Positions 33,774-45,148 of a stretch of DNA of 64,000 nucleotides are shown one piece after another. A program made the translations under genes and the position numbers. The notes beneath the pieces are model-generated. The model made no database searches. It was not told where the DNA came from and was given only the letters and a program-made list of their open reading frames with translations. The DNA is from Sepioteuthis lessoniana (lineage: Eukaryota > Mollusca > Cephalopoda > Myopsida > Loliginidae), in contig OY757904.1 of assembly GCA_963585895.1 (NCBI GenBank), positions 157,328,076 to 157,392,075 on the forward strand, written 5' to 3'. Position 1 is the stretch's first letter, and each line of letters opens with the position of its first letter.

Positions 33774-33818
33774 TTACGTGCCAGCTATCGCAGCCCCAGC
33801 GAAACCCTGGTCGTAACA
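33773..33818 (+). mobile_element. 5' LTR remnant
   Basis: CCAGCTATCGCAGCCCCAGC and GGTCGTAACA match the last 45 bases of the 3' LTR (ending 37848) with a few differences. The rest of the 5' LTR has been lost. TGGTTCCTGGAA at 33824 is a possible primer-binding site, four to five bases downstream. Confidence 0.7.
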
Positions 33819-33963
33819 GAATTGGTTCCTGGAATATTTCTCCTTTTCTATAAGACCTCACAGTGGGGAGAGGTGCACTCATAAAACTGCATAAGACAGG
33901 GAAGTCAAAACGTCTGCGATAGATACTTTCTTAAAATCTCCCACGTTCGATGCTCTGATAAAG

Positions 33964-34841
33964 ATGAAAAAAGACCATATTTTAGAAGTTGGGTTAAAAT
34001 TGGAGTTGGATGTAAGACGGTCGATGCGAAAGACACAGTTGATAAGAGTAGTTTCAGAAGATATGGTCGATAATGACATTTTCGACAAAAGTGTCCTCGA
34101 TGACCTTGTGTCAAACGCGCCCGAACTCTCGCCCAAATTGAATTAGAGAAACTCAAGATCGAAGCCCAGATTCAACTAGCAAGGATTAATCAAGAAACCA
34201 GCTTCAAAGAATTAGAAGAGGAACACACACGACGCGAGAAGGAACAGAATAACTTCGACCACACCAAACACATTCGACTTGTACCTGCGTTCAACGAAGA
34301 AGATGTGGACAAGTATTTCCAACACTTTGAGAAAATCGCTTCAAATCTAGAGTGGCCCATCGAAGCCTCGCCGACGTTATTACAGACAGTTTTAAAAAGC
34401 AAAGCGCAGGAAACGTATGCTTCCCTTTCAGTTACATACAGCGCCAACTACGACGCTTTAAAAACGGCAATTCTGATAAATTACGAAATGATACCGGAGG
34501 CCTACAGACAAAGGTTCAGAAATTGCAGAATGGGCGAAAACCAAACCTACGTCGAGTTCTTCAGGCAGAAAGAAACATATCTCGACCGGTGGATTGCGGC
34601 GAAAGGCGTCGGAACCGATTATGATAAATTAAGGCAACTCAGATTAATAGAAGAATTCAAATGGTGTGTACCCGATAACCTCAAGACATTCCTCAACGAA
34701 AGACAGGTCGACACAGCTTATGAGATGGCTACCCTAGCGGATGAATACACATTGACACACCAGCGAAACAAGAATAAGTCAGAGGACCCATCTGAGTATG
34801 GAAGGAGCACAAAGCCCCGAATAACGGCTAGCACTGGCTAG
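33964..34841 (+). pseudogene. Gag of a Gmr1-like LTR retrotransposon
   Basis: A first frame (33964-34146) covers the N-terminus. A second frame, open from about 34120 to 34841, begins with a charged helical stretch (QIELEKLKIEAQIQLARI) and runs into a capsid-like domain (HIRLVPAFNEEDVDKYF, EAYRQRFRNCRM, ATLADEYTLTH). The order resembles the SCAN-like capsid of certain Ty3/gypsy elements, especially Gmr1-type elements in fish. One frameshift near 34120 breaks the gene. A stop at 34839 separates it from the zinc knuckle. Confidence 0.75.
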
Positions 34842-34928
34842 AGGGAGAGACTTGGTCAGACAACGTATCTACATCGACCGAACAGCCCGAATAAGAAGCC
34901 TAATCCTCATTCTTTTATTCCTCGACGT

Positions 34929-35141
34929 ATGGAAGGAGGGAGGAATCTGACGTGCTACTACTGCAGGAAGACAGGACACCTGGCAGCGAATTGTTACGCG
35001 AAGAAGAGTACCGAGCACAAGAACGCTATCCTAAATAAACCAAAAGAGTTTATATCATCGCGTAAGGAAACCAATAAGAGGACCGAGAGCCGAATCAGAG
35101 AGGAATACAAACCATATCGAATGGCTACGTGCACCCAGTAG
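34929..35141 (+). pseudogene. Gag zinc knuckle segment
   Basis: CYYCRKTGHLAANC at 34953-34994 is a canonical CX2CX4HX4C zinc knuckle that binds retroelement RNA. It lies in its own short frame between the capsid and protease parts, which shows indels or stops on both sides. Confidence 0.85.
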
Positions 35142-35461
35142 ATAACGCCACGAAGAGAGTTAAGATAAAAATCTTACGTGACACGGGAGCGACCCAGTCT
35201 CTAATGGTTAAGGATGACATGCCGCGAGGATCAGAGACAGCCACAGGCGAACGGGTGATTATACAAGGGGTAGGAGGAGATTTTGTAAGTGTCCCGCTAC
35301 ATCAGATCTCCCTCGATTCTGAAATAGTGTGTGGAACTACAATCATCGGAGTGGTCGATAGTCTGCATATGCAAGGCATATCGATGTTACTGGGAAACGA
35401 CTTGGCTGGAGAGAGAGTGGTACCCTATCCAAGAGTGGTGGAGCGTCTCGGAGGAGACTGA
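35129..35461 (+). pseudogene. Aspartic protease domain
   Basis: ILRDTGATQSLM contains the active-site D-T-G-A (35180-35191), and a later SMLLGNDLAG gives the usual second half of a retropepsin. The order gag, zinc knuckle, protease is that of an LTR retrotransposon. The frame ends at a stop at 35459 that would break the polyprotein. Confidence 0.82.
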
Positions 35462-36523
35462 GAAGATAGAACGAGAACATCCTGGAACATACCCATCATA
35501 TGTGGTGACCCGAGCAGAGGCGAAGAAGATGACTGAAGATATTACTTTTAAAATGGAAGGCGAAGACGAAGGAAATGTAATAATTGACCTCTCCCAAACT
35601 TGCTTAAACCATGAGATAGGATTAAACCCTATGTTCGAACAGACCCCGTCGTCAAACCCTAACCCGCGGGAGAAAATAGTTGACGTCTTGCCCGTTAGAA
35701 AGAAATCCATAGCAGTCGAACAGAGAGAGGATAACCAAATCGCTCCTCTTTTCGAAGAATCATTATCAGAAGAACTGAACACAGTACCCTCGGGGTATTT
35801 CATTGAAAATGATATATTAATGAGGAGTACATCCGCAGGAAAGATTATGAAATCCCTCACTAATTTCTTTTCCATGGTCGGATTGCCTAAGATAGTGCAG
35901 TCTGATCAAGGCTCCAACTTTACATCCAGAGTATTCCGGCAAGCCATGAACTCTTTAGGAATAAAAACGGTTACATCGAGTGCATAACATCCCCAATCCC
36001 AGGGAGCCTTAGAATGATTTAATTCTACTCTAAAAACAATGATCCGAGAATACTGTCTCGAACATCAGAAAGATTGGGATGAAGGTATCCCGTTCCCGAT
36101 GTTTGCTGCGAGAGATACACCGTAAGAGTCGCAAGGATTCAGTCCATTTGAAGTAATATTTGGACACACAGTGCGTGGACCCTTATCCAGGCTGAAAGAG
36201 AAATGGTTGCAAGGAAATCCCGCGAACGAATCCTTACTGGAATATGTATCCTGTTTTCAGACCCGATTACAGGAAAGTTGTGAGTTGGCACGGAAGAGAC
36301 TTAAAACAGTCCAAAGTGATATGAAGAGACGGTATGAACGAAATACTGTCCACAGAAATTTCCAAGTCGGTGATAAAGTACTTGTACTATTGCCCTTATC
36401 CGGTCATCCCTTTAAGGCCCGCTTCCAAGGTCCCTTCGAAATTATCCGGAGGGTTAGCGATCTTAACTACTTACTAAAAACCCCAGATAAAAGAAAAAAA
36501 CACAGTTGTGTCATATTAATATG
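35462..36523 (+). pseudogene. Integrase, partial, placed before the RT remnant
   Basis: After a linker (VVTRAEAKKM) and PSGYFIENDILMRS the zinc-binding region and first catalytic aspartate are deleted. VQSDQGSNFTSRVF (aspartate codon 35904) and QGALE (glutamate codon 36012) leave 35 residues between them, the DD35E integrase spacing. A C-terminal domain follows (FQVGDKVLVLLPLSG, FKARFQGPFEI). Stops at 35985, 36015 and 36121 and a shift near 36510 inactivate it. Confidence 0.85.
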
Positions 36524-36884
36524 ATCAAACCGTATTACGAAAGGGGAAAACCAAACCCTATCTTATCTGTAGATAGATCCATCTACATGCCTGATCATGC
36601 AGACACAGATCCAGAAGTTTTACTGAAGACAGATCGACCCCTGAAATTACAGAACTCGGAGATATTGGCAGATCCCTCGTATAAACTGGATCACTTAGCC
36701 CACGACGAGAAAGAAGAAATGGCCCATCTTATCCGTGATTTTCCCGATCTATTCCCCGACGTACCCAAGCAAACTTATATTGCCTAACATGACGTAGATG
36801 TTGGAAAAACCAGCCCTACCAAGCAACATCCGTATCATTTTGAAAAAAAAATCGCAAGCGATCCTTTTTCATTTCTTGGCGAGG
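36506..36884 (+). pseudogene. Pol linker and start of the reverse transcriptase
   Basis: CHINMIKPYYERG follows the integrase C-terminus. A linker leads to LFPDVPKQTYIA, a stop, then HDVDVG and KQHPY, the sequence that normally opens the reverse transcriptase in these elements. The catalytic RT and RNase H regions are deleted; about 45 bases later the 3' LTR starts. Integrase therefore precedes RT. Confidence 0.75.
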
Positions 36885-37848
36885 TGTTACGTGGGGTAGA
36901 AAATAGATTAATAACGAGAAATATATCTTTATACATATTACAAATGTGTTTTATTTGTCCTTATTATTCCGAGACGAAAAATAAAGAAGTGGAGAAGAAG
37001 AGGCGCCAAACCTATCCTTTCTCCTTATGCATAATTTGCTCGATAGTTCACGATGGCTAAGGAGAAAGAGAAAGGAAAAAAAAGAAGACAGTAAGGAATG
37101 GACTTGCAAGTCAAATCTCTCCCTTATTTACCCATCTCAGCTAGCCTTGAACTCTTAGAGTAAACTTTAAGTCACCTTACCAGTCACGTGTCCAACCCTA
37201 GGAATCGGTCAGAGACCCTTTTTTAGCGCATTCGCAGAGTGACAAACGATTAGTAGCAGTCCTGACTTCGAGGCGTTAACATCTATTCAGAAGAAGTCGA
37301 GAGACCTTCGCCCCAGTCCACCCGAGGAAATGTGACCAAGAAACAGATTTCAGAGAATGGACAACTTTTCGTGGCACTTACTTATATTCAAGCTGAACCG
37401 TCTCTTACAAAAGAAAAAGAAACAAAGAAGATAAGATTATTAACAAGCCCTAAACCCTCAGTGAGTTTCATATTTCTTTTGTCTTTATATGTCTACCTTG
37501 CAAATCTATTTGAGTTGTAATTCGTCTCGGATTTTAGATATAAATAGTATCATTACTTTTCCACCCCCTTTTCTTCTTAAACCTTTTTTTAAATCTTATT
37601 TCCCTCAAGTTACCTTGTGAATTTTGTAATAAATTTTATTGTTGAATCTTAAAATTGTGTTATGTTGGTTTTGTGAGTGTTTGCCGCTTATTCCACTGTG
37701 ATTTACCGAGAGTCTTCGAATGGAGAGATTACCTTCCCATAGTTCACCTTTTTTTTTATCGAACCTTGGGCATTCTCGCTATTATATTTTTTGTTATTCT
37801 CGTTACGTTCCAGCTATCGCAGTCCCAGCGAAACCCCAGGTCGTAACA
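36885..37848 (+). mobile_element. 3' LTR, about 964 bases
   Basis: It starts TGTTACG and ends CGTAACA, a perfect short inverted terminus, and its end matches the 5' LTR remnant. A TATA box candidate (GATATAAATAG) lies at 37537-37547 and a polyadenylation-type AATAAA at about 37628. A short purine stretch (GGCGAGG) precedes it. Small ORFs inside have no coding meaning. Confidence 0.75.
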
Positions 37849-37865
37849 TTATATTCTTATATACA

Positions 37866-37932
37866 GGGTATGGCGTTAAATAAACAACCAAGGTTGAAAT
37901 ACCATAAAATCCAACCAACTAACCAACCAACA
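37866..37932 (+). mobile_element. SINE2/family D tail fragment
   Basis: GGCGTTAAATAAACAACC, GGTTGAAATACCATAAAA and a CCAACCAAC end. No head is present. Confidence 0.55.
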
Positions 37933-38320
37933 GAGAAACAACAATTTTCCTAGAATTCAAATGTTTTATTTCAGGATTTGGTATCATATTTATAGATTTA
38001 ACTGTCACTTATTATTGGTCTTTAGTTAATGCAACATGAAGAAACTATTTACTATCCAAAAATTTTAAGACAACTTCAAAATGTTTTAGTGCTAGTTCTT
38101 CAGTTGCCAGAGGAAACTCAAATGAAATATAGTTCTTTAAAAATATGTTTAGTAATTTAATTTTCATATCTAAATGATGAATTTTGTAAATTAACGTGCC
38201 GATATTTTTGAAAGAATTTCAGCAAATCTTTAATTCGTCAATACATCAAAAATCAATCACCTACTGAACTGATATCTTCAGTGTAATGTCTAAATCACAA
38301 CTGTCTTTTTATACATTTAA
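37933..38320. other. No recognisable feature
   Basis: AT-rich; nothing assignable. Confidence 0.4.
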
Positions 38321-38576
38321 AAAGTTGTCGAAGGTAGTCGAGAGCTACCTGAAAGCTCCCTTTTCAATAGCTACTACACCCAGGTGTAGGGGAAGGCGCT
38401 ACTCCCTTCCCTGGATTGCTCCACTTTACCCTTGAAACGTACCTTATAATGCTGTGTATTAAGCAAGGAGATATCAAGTACCATTTTTTGAGTCTTTGGT
38501 GTTACTCGACCTGGGATTGAACTCCGGTCTCCCGGCCCATTGGTGAACACTCTACCACTAGGCCAATGGGCTGAAA
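38321..38576 (-). mobile_element. SINE1 copy f
   Basis: It runs from AAGTTGTCGAAGGTAGTCG to CTAGGCCAATGGGCTG. Its minus-strand ORF with GPGDRSSIPGRV is the usual chance translation of this SINE. Confidence 0.86.
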
Positions 38577-38809
38577 TCTTCATATTCCTAACAATACAAA
38601 GGTGTATCATTAACTATTTCCTCTTCTCTCGGACAAAAGTTGACTCTATATTTTTTAAGAAATATCTTAGCGGTTACAAGTTTTTAAGGTTTGTAAAATT
38701 ATCAAATATCTGACGTTCCATTTCATCTAAGAAATATTCACATTCTGAGCAATTATGTCCTGGATCAAAATTACATTCTTGAACGTCGGAGAATTTTAAG
38801 TGAGAAAGT

Positions 38810-39000
38810 AGCTAACGCGTTAGACTGCGACATGGTAATAAGTGAGTTCGAATAACACTCACTTTCGGACTAATGCCCTTGGAAAAATTATGAACTAATT
38901 TATGTGTTAAATAGAACCACTACTGTCCTTCAATAAGGATGGCTTTGGTATTAAATAACCCATGAAGGTTGATACGCCATAAAACATAGAAACCACACCA
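38810..39000 (+). mobile_element. SINE2 copy
   Basis: The head is GTAGCTAACGCGTTAGACTG with GAGTTCGAATAACAC. The tail is GATGGCTTTGGTATTAAAT, then GGTTGATACGCCATAAAA. Confidence 0.7.
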
Positions 39001-39795
39001 AAGAATTTTAAGAAATAATAATTAATTCGTATAAATAATTATAATTGCTAATCAGTTAACTAATAGTTAACAAACTAGCAATTATACTTATTTCCTATCA
39101 TTGAAGGAGCCCTTGCTATGAAACTATCTCTACAATTGGAGGTTAGTATTAATTTAAGTAATAACATTCTTGCCTCTTGACAAGGATTCTAATTGCATAA
39201 CCGCTAGGCCTTTTCTTTGTACAGTTTTGAACGAACCAATAAATTCATAACATGAATTATTGATTAAGATCTTTTAATATTGTTTCTGTAGCGTAATACG
39301 AGAGAAATATCGTTTTTCCCAAATCTGGTACAATTGAACTTCGAGTTGTCTGTAAACCTTTCTTATCAAAAAGCACTTAGCACAAAGTCTGCACCTGGTG
39401 CCTCAGGATTACACATGAACAGATATTTTTCTGATAACTTAGATTCTGTCAGTAGCGTGAGAAGATGGCTCAGATGTCTTACTGATACCTTTTTTTTCTT
39501 TTATTTAGGTCAGTCTTTTTGACTGACCCAATATTCTTTCTCATGCTCACTTCCAAGTTCGAATATTTTTTCTTAATCTGGTTTCGTAACTATCGATAAA
39601 CTTTGTCCAATGTTCTAATTAAAATTTCTCCAGAGATATTCTATAACCTTCTTTTCGTTAAGCTGGCATTTGTTAAGTCAAGTCTAATACTTGGGCCACT
39701 GGTTCCTCTAGTGACCAGAGAACTAATAAAATTCTAGCCAGACGATCTTGTTAACCATATTTTTATTACAGACGCCAAAATGATGCTTTAATTTA
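39001..39795. other. No recognisable feature
   Basis: Two identical 9-base words (TCAGTCTTT, GACTGACC) near 39505-39530 form a small hairpin. No gene is seen. Confidence 0.4.
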
Positions 39796-40013
39796 GTTTC
39801 TTTGACTAGTGGTATATCAACCCTCATGAATTATTTAAAGTCAAATCTATCCTATCTAATGCTAAATCCAACAGTAAAAGTACTATTTAACCCATAGCTT
39901 AGGGGATAGAAGGGTTTATACCTTTACTAAGTGATCACCATAGCGCGACTGGAGCTTGCCCTCATTTACTACGAGGTCTCAGTCCAGCAAGTGAACCACT
40001 ATACTACGAAGAT
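39796..40013 (-). mobile_element. SINE2 copy
   Basis: TGGTATATCAACCCTCATGA at the tail, AACCCATAGCTTAGGGGATA in the body and GTGAACCACTATACTACGAA at the head, read on the minus strand. Confidence 0.72.
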
Positions 40014-40437
40014 AAGTTCGTGTTCAAATGGCTTAATAAATAAGTTCGATACAAGGTACATCAAGAAGGAAAGAATGAATAGAATTCAGAATAATAATAA
40101 AAATATTGAGTTTATGTATTAAAAAAGAATGCAGGAATTGCTAAAATAGTCAAGATCTTCGCAAAACAATATATATGAGGTTTAATTACGTTAATTTCTC
40201 GGTACATAAATTGTACAAATACACATACACAAACACACACACATATATATATATATATATGAAATAATTCTCATTTGAAAATATAAAGCATTTTAACACC
40301 TGTTATTAACTGAAACATGACTTATTATATATAAAAATGCATCATCTGAATATGTTGTTTTTCCTTTTCTTATATTTGCATATCGTCGGATTTATTTCCA
40401 TTTTCTCTAATATATATATATATATATATATAGGCAG
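40014..40437. other. Microsatellites; otherwise no feature
   Basis: (CA)n(TA)n at 40226-40260 and (TA)n at 40410-40432; the latter borders the Penelope-like left arm. Confidence 0.5.
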
Positions 40438-41155
40438 CATTTGTCCGTTAATGCAAATTTCATTAAACATGATAGACGTTTTTTGTCTACATATTTTCTT
40501 CTGGATCCGTTCGAATTCCCGTATTACTTTTATCGTATTCGAGGGGAATTGATTCATGTATTGTCCATAGTTGTATGTATCCCTAGTACTTTCTGCCCGA
40601 CTTTGGGCCATCATCAAGGGAGGATCTATTACAAAAGTGATGTAACTTTTGTTTTAGCATATTACTACTGTGTAAAGGCGTCTTTGCCGTTGAAGATTAT
40701 GGCGTTTGCTTTTAAATGTAATTCTATAATTAGTGCAAGTAGCTAAAGACATTTAAGTACAATAGCACTGGTTTGAAAATTAATTCTATTAAGTGTTGAT
40801 TGCAGGTTTTTAATATGTATTGCTTCGAGAGTCTGAAGTTTTTGTTTATTATTTTGATGTTCTAATATTGTTGTGTTCTCGGTGAGAATTTTTCGTAGTT
40901 GTGTTGTTGGGCATGAATGTTTTTTTTAAATGCTGAGCTATTGAACTTGTGTCAGAAAGGGGCATTGTAAGTCTCCTCGACAGGGTAGTTGAGGTTAAAC
41001 CAACATATATATTATTATTATCAGAGATACAATCTCCTAAAGGACATTTAAATCTATATATAACGTTGGTTTTTTGCAAAACCCCAATCGAGGGAGTGGA
41101 ATTATTTCTAATGACTAAATTCGAGGTTTTAAACTTATTATAATATATAATATAT
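40438..41155 (-). mobile_element. Penelope-like element, left inverted arm, outer part
   Basis: It is the reverse complement of about 46815-47512. The minus strand encodes a GIY-YIG-type endonuclease scrap (ORF end at 40849: NVIYRFKCPLGDC, NNNIYVGLTSTTLSRRL). The hammerhead-like motif is at 40590-40617. The arm is interrupted at about 41155 by the LINE insertion and continues at 45149. Confidence 0.85.
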
Positions 41156-41163
41156 AATATATA

Positions 41164-41665
41164 AAAGCCTAAAACACCTAATACTACCATAGCCCCCCCC
41201 CCAAAGAGAAAGGGAAAAAAGAAAAAAAAAGAAAAAAAAAATGAAATGAATTCCCCTCCCCCCAGTAGACCGCCTCCCAAAGCTACCTAAAATTTCAGTA
41301 GTAAATAAAAGTCAAAACGAGGAAGAAGCATTTGAACTCAGGAGCCAACTGGAAGTAATATATCAATATTGGTCAGTATGTCTTTAAGTCCTATCAATTT
41401 AAAATGCTGAATTTTACAAAATGTTATGCTGTATTTTGTTTGTGAAATAATGCTTAAACTATGCGTTTTAAATGTAAAGACACGCTTACTCTACAATAAA
41501 GCCAAATTGATGTTTAGACTTTCCACATGTCAGCGAACAAGGCAGAATGTTTTTGAATGTCTTCTATCGAATAATTTAAAAATTCGTAAAGAAAGCCCTA
41601 ACAGTAGTTTAGAAGAAAAAGAAAAAGCCTAAAACACCTAATGCTACCATAGCCCCCCGCAAAAA
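41164..41665 (+). repeat. Direct repeats in the 5' region of the LINE
   Basis: AGCCTAAAACACCTAATACT then ACCATAGCCCCCC at 41164-41203 recurs as AGCCTAAAACACCTAATGCT at 41629-41662. The 425 bases between may be an insertion or a second promoter monomer. Confidence 0.7.
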
Positions 41666-42108
41666 AAATAATCCTTTAAGCTCTATAATTCCTGAAGCCT
41701 TCTAGGTTACCAACTGTAGTGTAAAAAAAAAAAAAAAAAAAAAAAAAATGAAAAACCTAGGAAAAGTCCCAATACAGCAAAAAAAAACAACACAAGTCAG
41801 TACCATTGAAAGTCATACGAAAGTACCTTAATGTTGGACTTTAACTAAGTTAAAACTTAAAAACTTAAAACCAAAATTACCCCCCTTTTTTTTTTTTTTT
41901 TTTTTTGCGTACACATGGGAAGCAGCATGATGTACGTAAAGGTATTTGAATAAACCCATGTACGACCAAACTCAATACCTAAACGGGTCCTGGACGTGAG
42001 TTTGACGACTTTACGCTCAGGATCGCTAGTTCGATCGGGGAACTACTGCTACTCCTCTATAAGAGTGGCTTCTATAGAAGAGAATAAAACAGCCATCGAA
42101 AGATAACC

Positions 42109-45100
42109 ATGACCCACACTCAAACCACTTACACAAAACACATCGCTCTTCGCGCGGGTAAAAAAGGGGCGCGTCCTGCTGAGGTTGGAGCCCTGGCCTC
42201 GGTGTTCGAAAAATCAGCTACAGAGCTCAAACAATCAAAACTACTAAAATGCAAGCAAACACTACAAATAGCCACATTTAACGTAAGAACCTTAAATAGA
42301 ATAGGACAACTCCCAGAGCTAATCGCATCGGCCGAAGAACATAAGATAGACATAATATGCATACAAGAACACAGATACACGCACACAGAAGATATTAAAT
42401 ATCACGAAACTGGCAATGGCTGGTCGCTCGCCACTATATCCGCATGGAAAAACTCTGTCAACGCCGCAGTAGGAGGGGTAGGATTACTTATAGGACCTAG
42501 AGCATTAAAAACGCTTAATAGCGTTGAGAAAATACAACCTAGAATGATGGCAGCTACATTTAACGGAAACCCCAGAGCAACAATCACCTCATGCTAAAGC
42601 CCCACCAATGTTAGTGAAGAAAATGAACTAGTCACCTTCTACGATGAGTTATCCTCATTAGTGCGTAGCATCCCGAAACACAACATGTTAGTCATTGGCG
42701 GAGACATGAATGCCCAAATCGGGAAAAACGGAAACAACAAATACAGCCTCCACAACACGTCAAATAGGAATGGGCAACATCTAACAGATTTCATGATAGA
42801 AAATAGATTAGCATGCCTCAATACAAACTACCAAAAAAGAGAGGGCAAACTATGGACATACACGTACGCAAACAATAATAAAGCTCAGATAGACTACGTC
42901 CTTATAAACAAGAAATGGAAAAATAGTGCATTGAATTGCGAGGCATACTCCTCTTTTCAGGGTGTGTCCACCGATCACCGAATAGTCACGGCGAAAATAC
43001 GATTAAGCCTACGAAAAAACGCTAAACGAACAGCGACCACCAAACACTATGACTGGGCCCTATTAAACAACAAAGATATAAGAGATAAATACGTATTAGA
43101 ATTAAGAAACAGATTCGAAACACTACAAGAAAAGACGGAAAAAAGTACACCAAACGACGAATACGAAAATTTCGTCAATGTACACCTCGAGGCAGCAGCA
43201 AAACACATTCCAACAAAAATTAAAACTAAATATAGAGTCCCATGGGAAACTTTAGCGGTGAGAGAAAAACGTGCACTAGTGAAAACAGCCTCCAAAAACT
43301 ATCGAAAAAACCCAACAAACACAAATGCCTTAAAACTAAAAACTGCACAATATCAATTAGCAGGCATATATATAAAGGAACAGACAGAATACATCCAAAA
43401 TCAGATAGATAGGATTAGAGACTCGGTGGAAGATAGACAATCTAGAATAGCCTGGCAAACATTAAACGAAGTGAGCAGAAGAAAGAACACAGCCAAAGCA
43501 AAACTTAAAGCAGCAAACCAACAAGAAAGAATAAAACTGTGGAAACAGCACTTCGAAAACTTACTTGGAAACCCACCAAAAATAACGCATGAACCAATCA
43601 CCAGAATAATTAGCAAACAATTAGACATTAAACTAGGACCGTTCACACAAGAAGAACTCGACTCGGTTCTCAGAAAAATTAAAAATAGGAAAGCTGCAGG
43701 GCTGGACGAAATTCCCCCGGAAGTATGGAAGACCAGACAATTCGACGACATACTGCTCCGACACTGCAACGCAGTATACAATCAAAATCCGATAGATAGA
43801 TGGATGAAGGGATGCATACTCCCCTTCCCTAAAAAGGGGGACCTCGGATTAGCCAAAAACTACCGAGGCATAACACTTACATCCATAGCTGCCAAAATAT
43901 ACAATGCCCTACTACGAAACCGAATAGAAGCCAAAATCGACAACATACTTAGAAAAAACCAAAATGGCTTCCGAAGAAATAGATCCACGACCTCACAAAT
44001 ATTAACCATCCGCAGAATCCTTGAAGGTGTACAGGCAAAGAACCTACAAGCGACATTAATATTTGCCGACTTTACCAAGGCTTTCGACTCCATTCACAGA
44101 GGAAAGATGGAACAAATCCTACTAGCGTACGGCATACCTTAAGAAAACGTAGCGGCAATAATGATTCTCTATAGAAACACTAAAGTAAAAATACGATCAC
44201 CGGATGGAGACACAGAATACTTTGACATTGTAGCAGGAGTAGTACAAGGGGACACGCTGGCCCCGTACCTCTTCATCATTTGTCTAGACTACGTACTTAG
44301 AACATCGATTGAAAAAATCAAAGAGAATGGCTTCGAACTGACGAAGAAAAGAAGCAGAAGATACCCTGCAACAACAATTACCGACGCCGACTACGCCGAT
44401 GACATAGCGATACTGGCAAATACACCTGACCAAGCCGAAACACTTCTGCATAGTTTGGAACGAACAGCAGCAAGCATAGGCCTCTATGTTAATGCACACA
44501 AAACGGAATACATGTGCTATAACCAAACGGGGGACATCTCCACTCTAGAAGGAACCCCACTTAAACTAGTAGACAAATTCACATACCTAGGAAGCAGCGT
44601 CGAATCAACCGAAAAGGACATCGAAACGAGGCTAACGAAAGCATGGACAGCTATCGATAGGCTATCGATTATATGGAAATCAGACCTGGCCGATAAAATG
44701 AAACGCAGTTTCTTCCAGGCAGCGGTCACATCGATACTGCTATATGGATGCACTACATGGACGCTAACAAAACGGCTGGAGAAGAAACTAGATGGCAATT
44801 ACACAAGAATGCTGCGTGCAATCCTGAACAAGTCCTGGCAGCAACACCCCACAAGACACCAACTGTACGGCCACCTGCCTCCTATCACGAAAACTATTCA
44901 AGTTAGACGAACCAGACATGCAGGACACTGCTGGAGAAGCAGAGATGAACTCATAAGAGATGTACTCTTATGGATCCCCACACATGGCCGCGCAAAAGCA
45001 GGGCGACCAGCTCGAACGTACATTCAGCAGCTATGTGAGGATACAGGGTGTTGTCCTGAAGACCTACCTAGGGCCATGAACGATAGGGAGAAGTGGCGAG

Positions 45101-45138
45101 AGAGGGTCAGGGATATCCGTGCTACCAGCACGATATGA
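42109..45138 (+). pseudogene. RTE-like LINE ORF: endonuclease and reverse transcriptase
   Basis: A single frame of 1,010 codons is interrupted only by TAA at 42595 (codon 163) and TAA at 44140 (codon 678). An AP-type endonuclease occupies residues 50-320 (TFNVRTLN, CIQEHRY, IGGDMNAQ, STDHR at 287-290). The reverse transcriptase follows: KNRKAAGLDEIPPE near 525, FADFTKAFDS near 652, GVVQGDTLAPYLF, and the catalytic YADD at 762-765 (44392-44403). The C-terminus has YGCTTWTLTKR and WRERVRDIRA. It copies its RNA by target-primed reverse transcription. Start at 42109 is the first ATG in frame with the endonuclease. Clade RTE is inferred. Confidence 0.88.
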
Positions 45139-45148
45139 TGATGATGAT

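Larger units (their letters stand above)
41156..45148 (+). mobile_element. RTE-like LINE, nearly intact, about 4.0 kb
   Basis: It is inserted in the left Penelope-like arm; the arm sequence CTTATAATATATAATAAG is split around it, with TAATATATA-type bases on both sides that may be the target-site duplication. It has an untranslated 5' region with an internal duplication (see 41164-41660), a poly(T) run at 41883-41906, one long open frame with two stops and a 3' end of ATGATGATGAT, typical of short 3' repeats in RTE-type elements. Nine other fragments of the family are in the window. Confidence 0.88.

Noticed and set aside
35387-35875. 162-codon minus-strand ORF
   Set aside because: It is antisense to the protease-integrase linker of the LTR element and has no domain.
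38374-38610. Protein-like ORF with GPGDRSSIPGRVTPKTQ (similar ones at 22931-23329 and 14687-14878)
   Set aside because: It is the chance translation of SINE1 and recurs wherever that SINE lies.
42595-42597. Programmed readthrough of the LINE stop codons
   Set aside because: Both stops fall inside conserved domains and no readthrough context or structure is evident; simple mutation is more likely.
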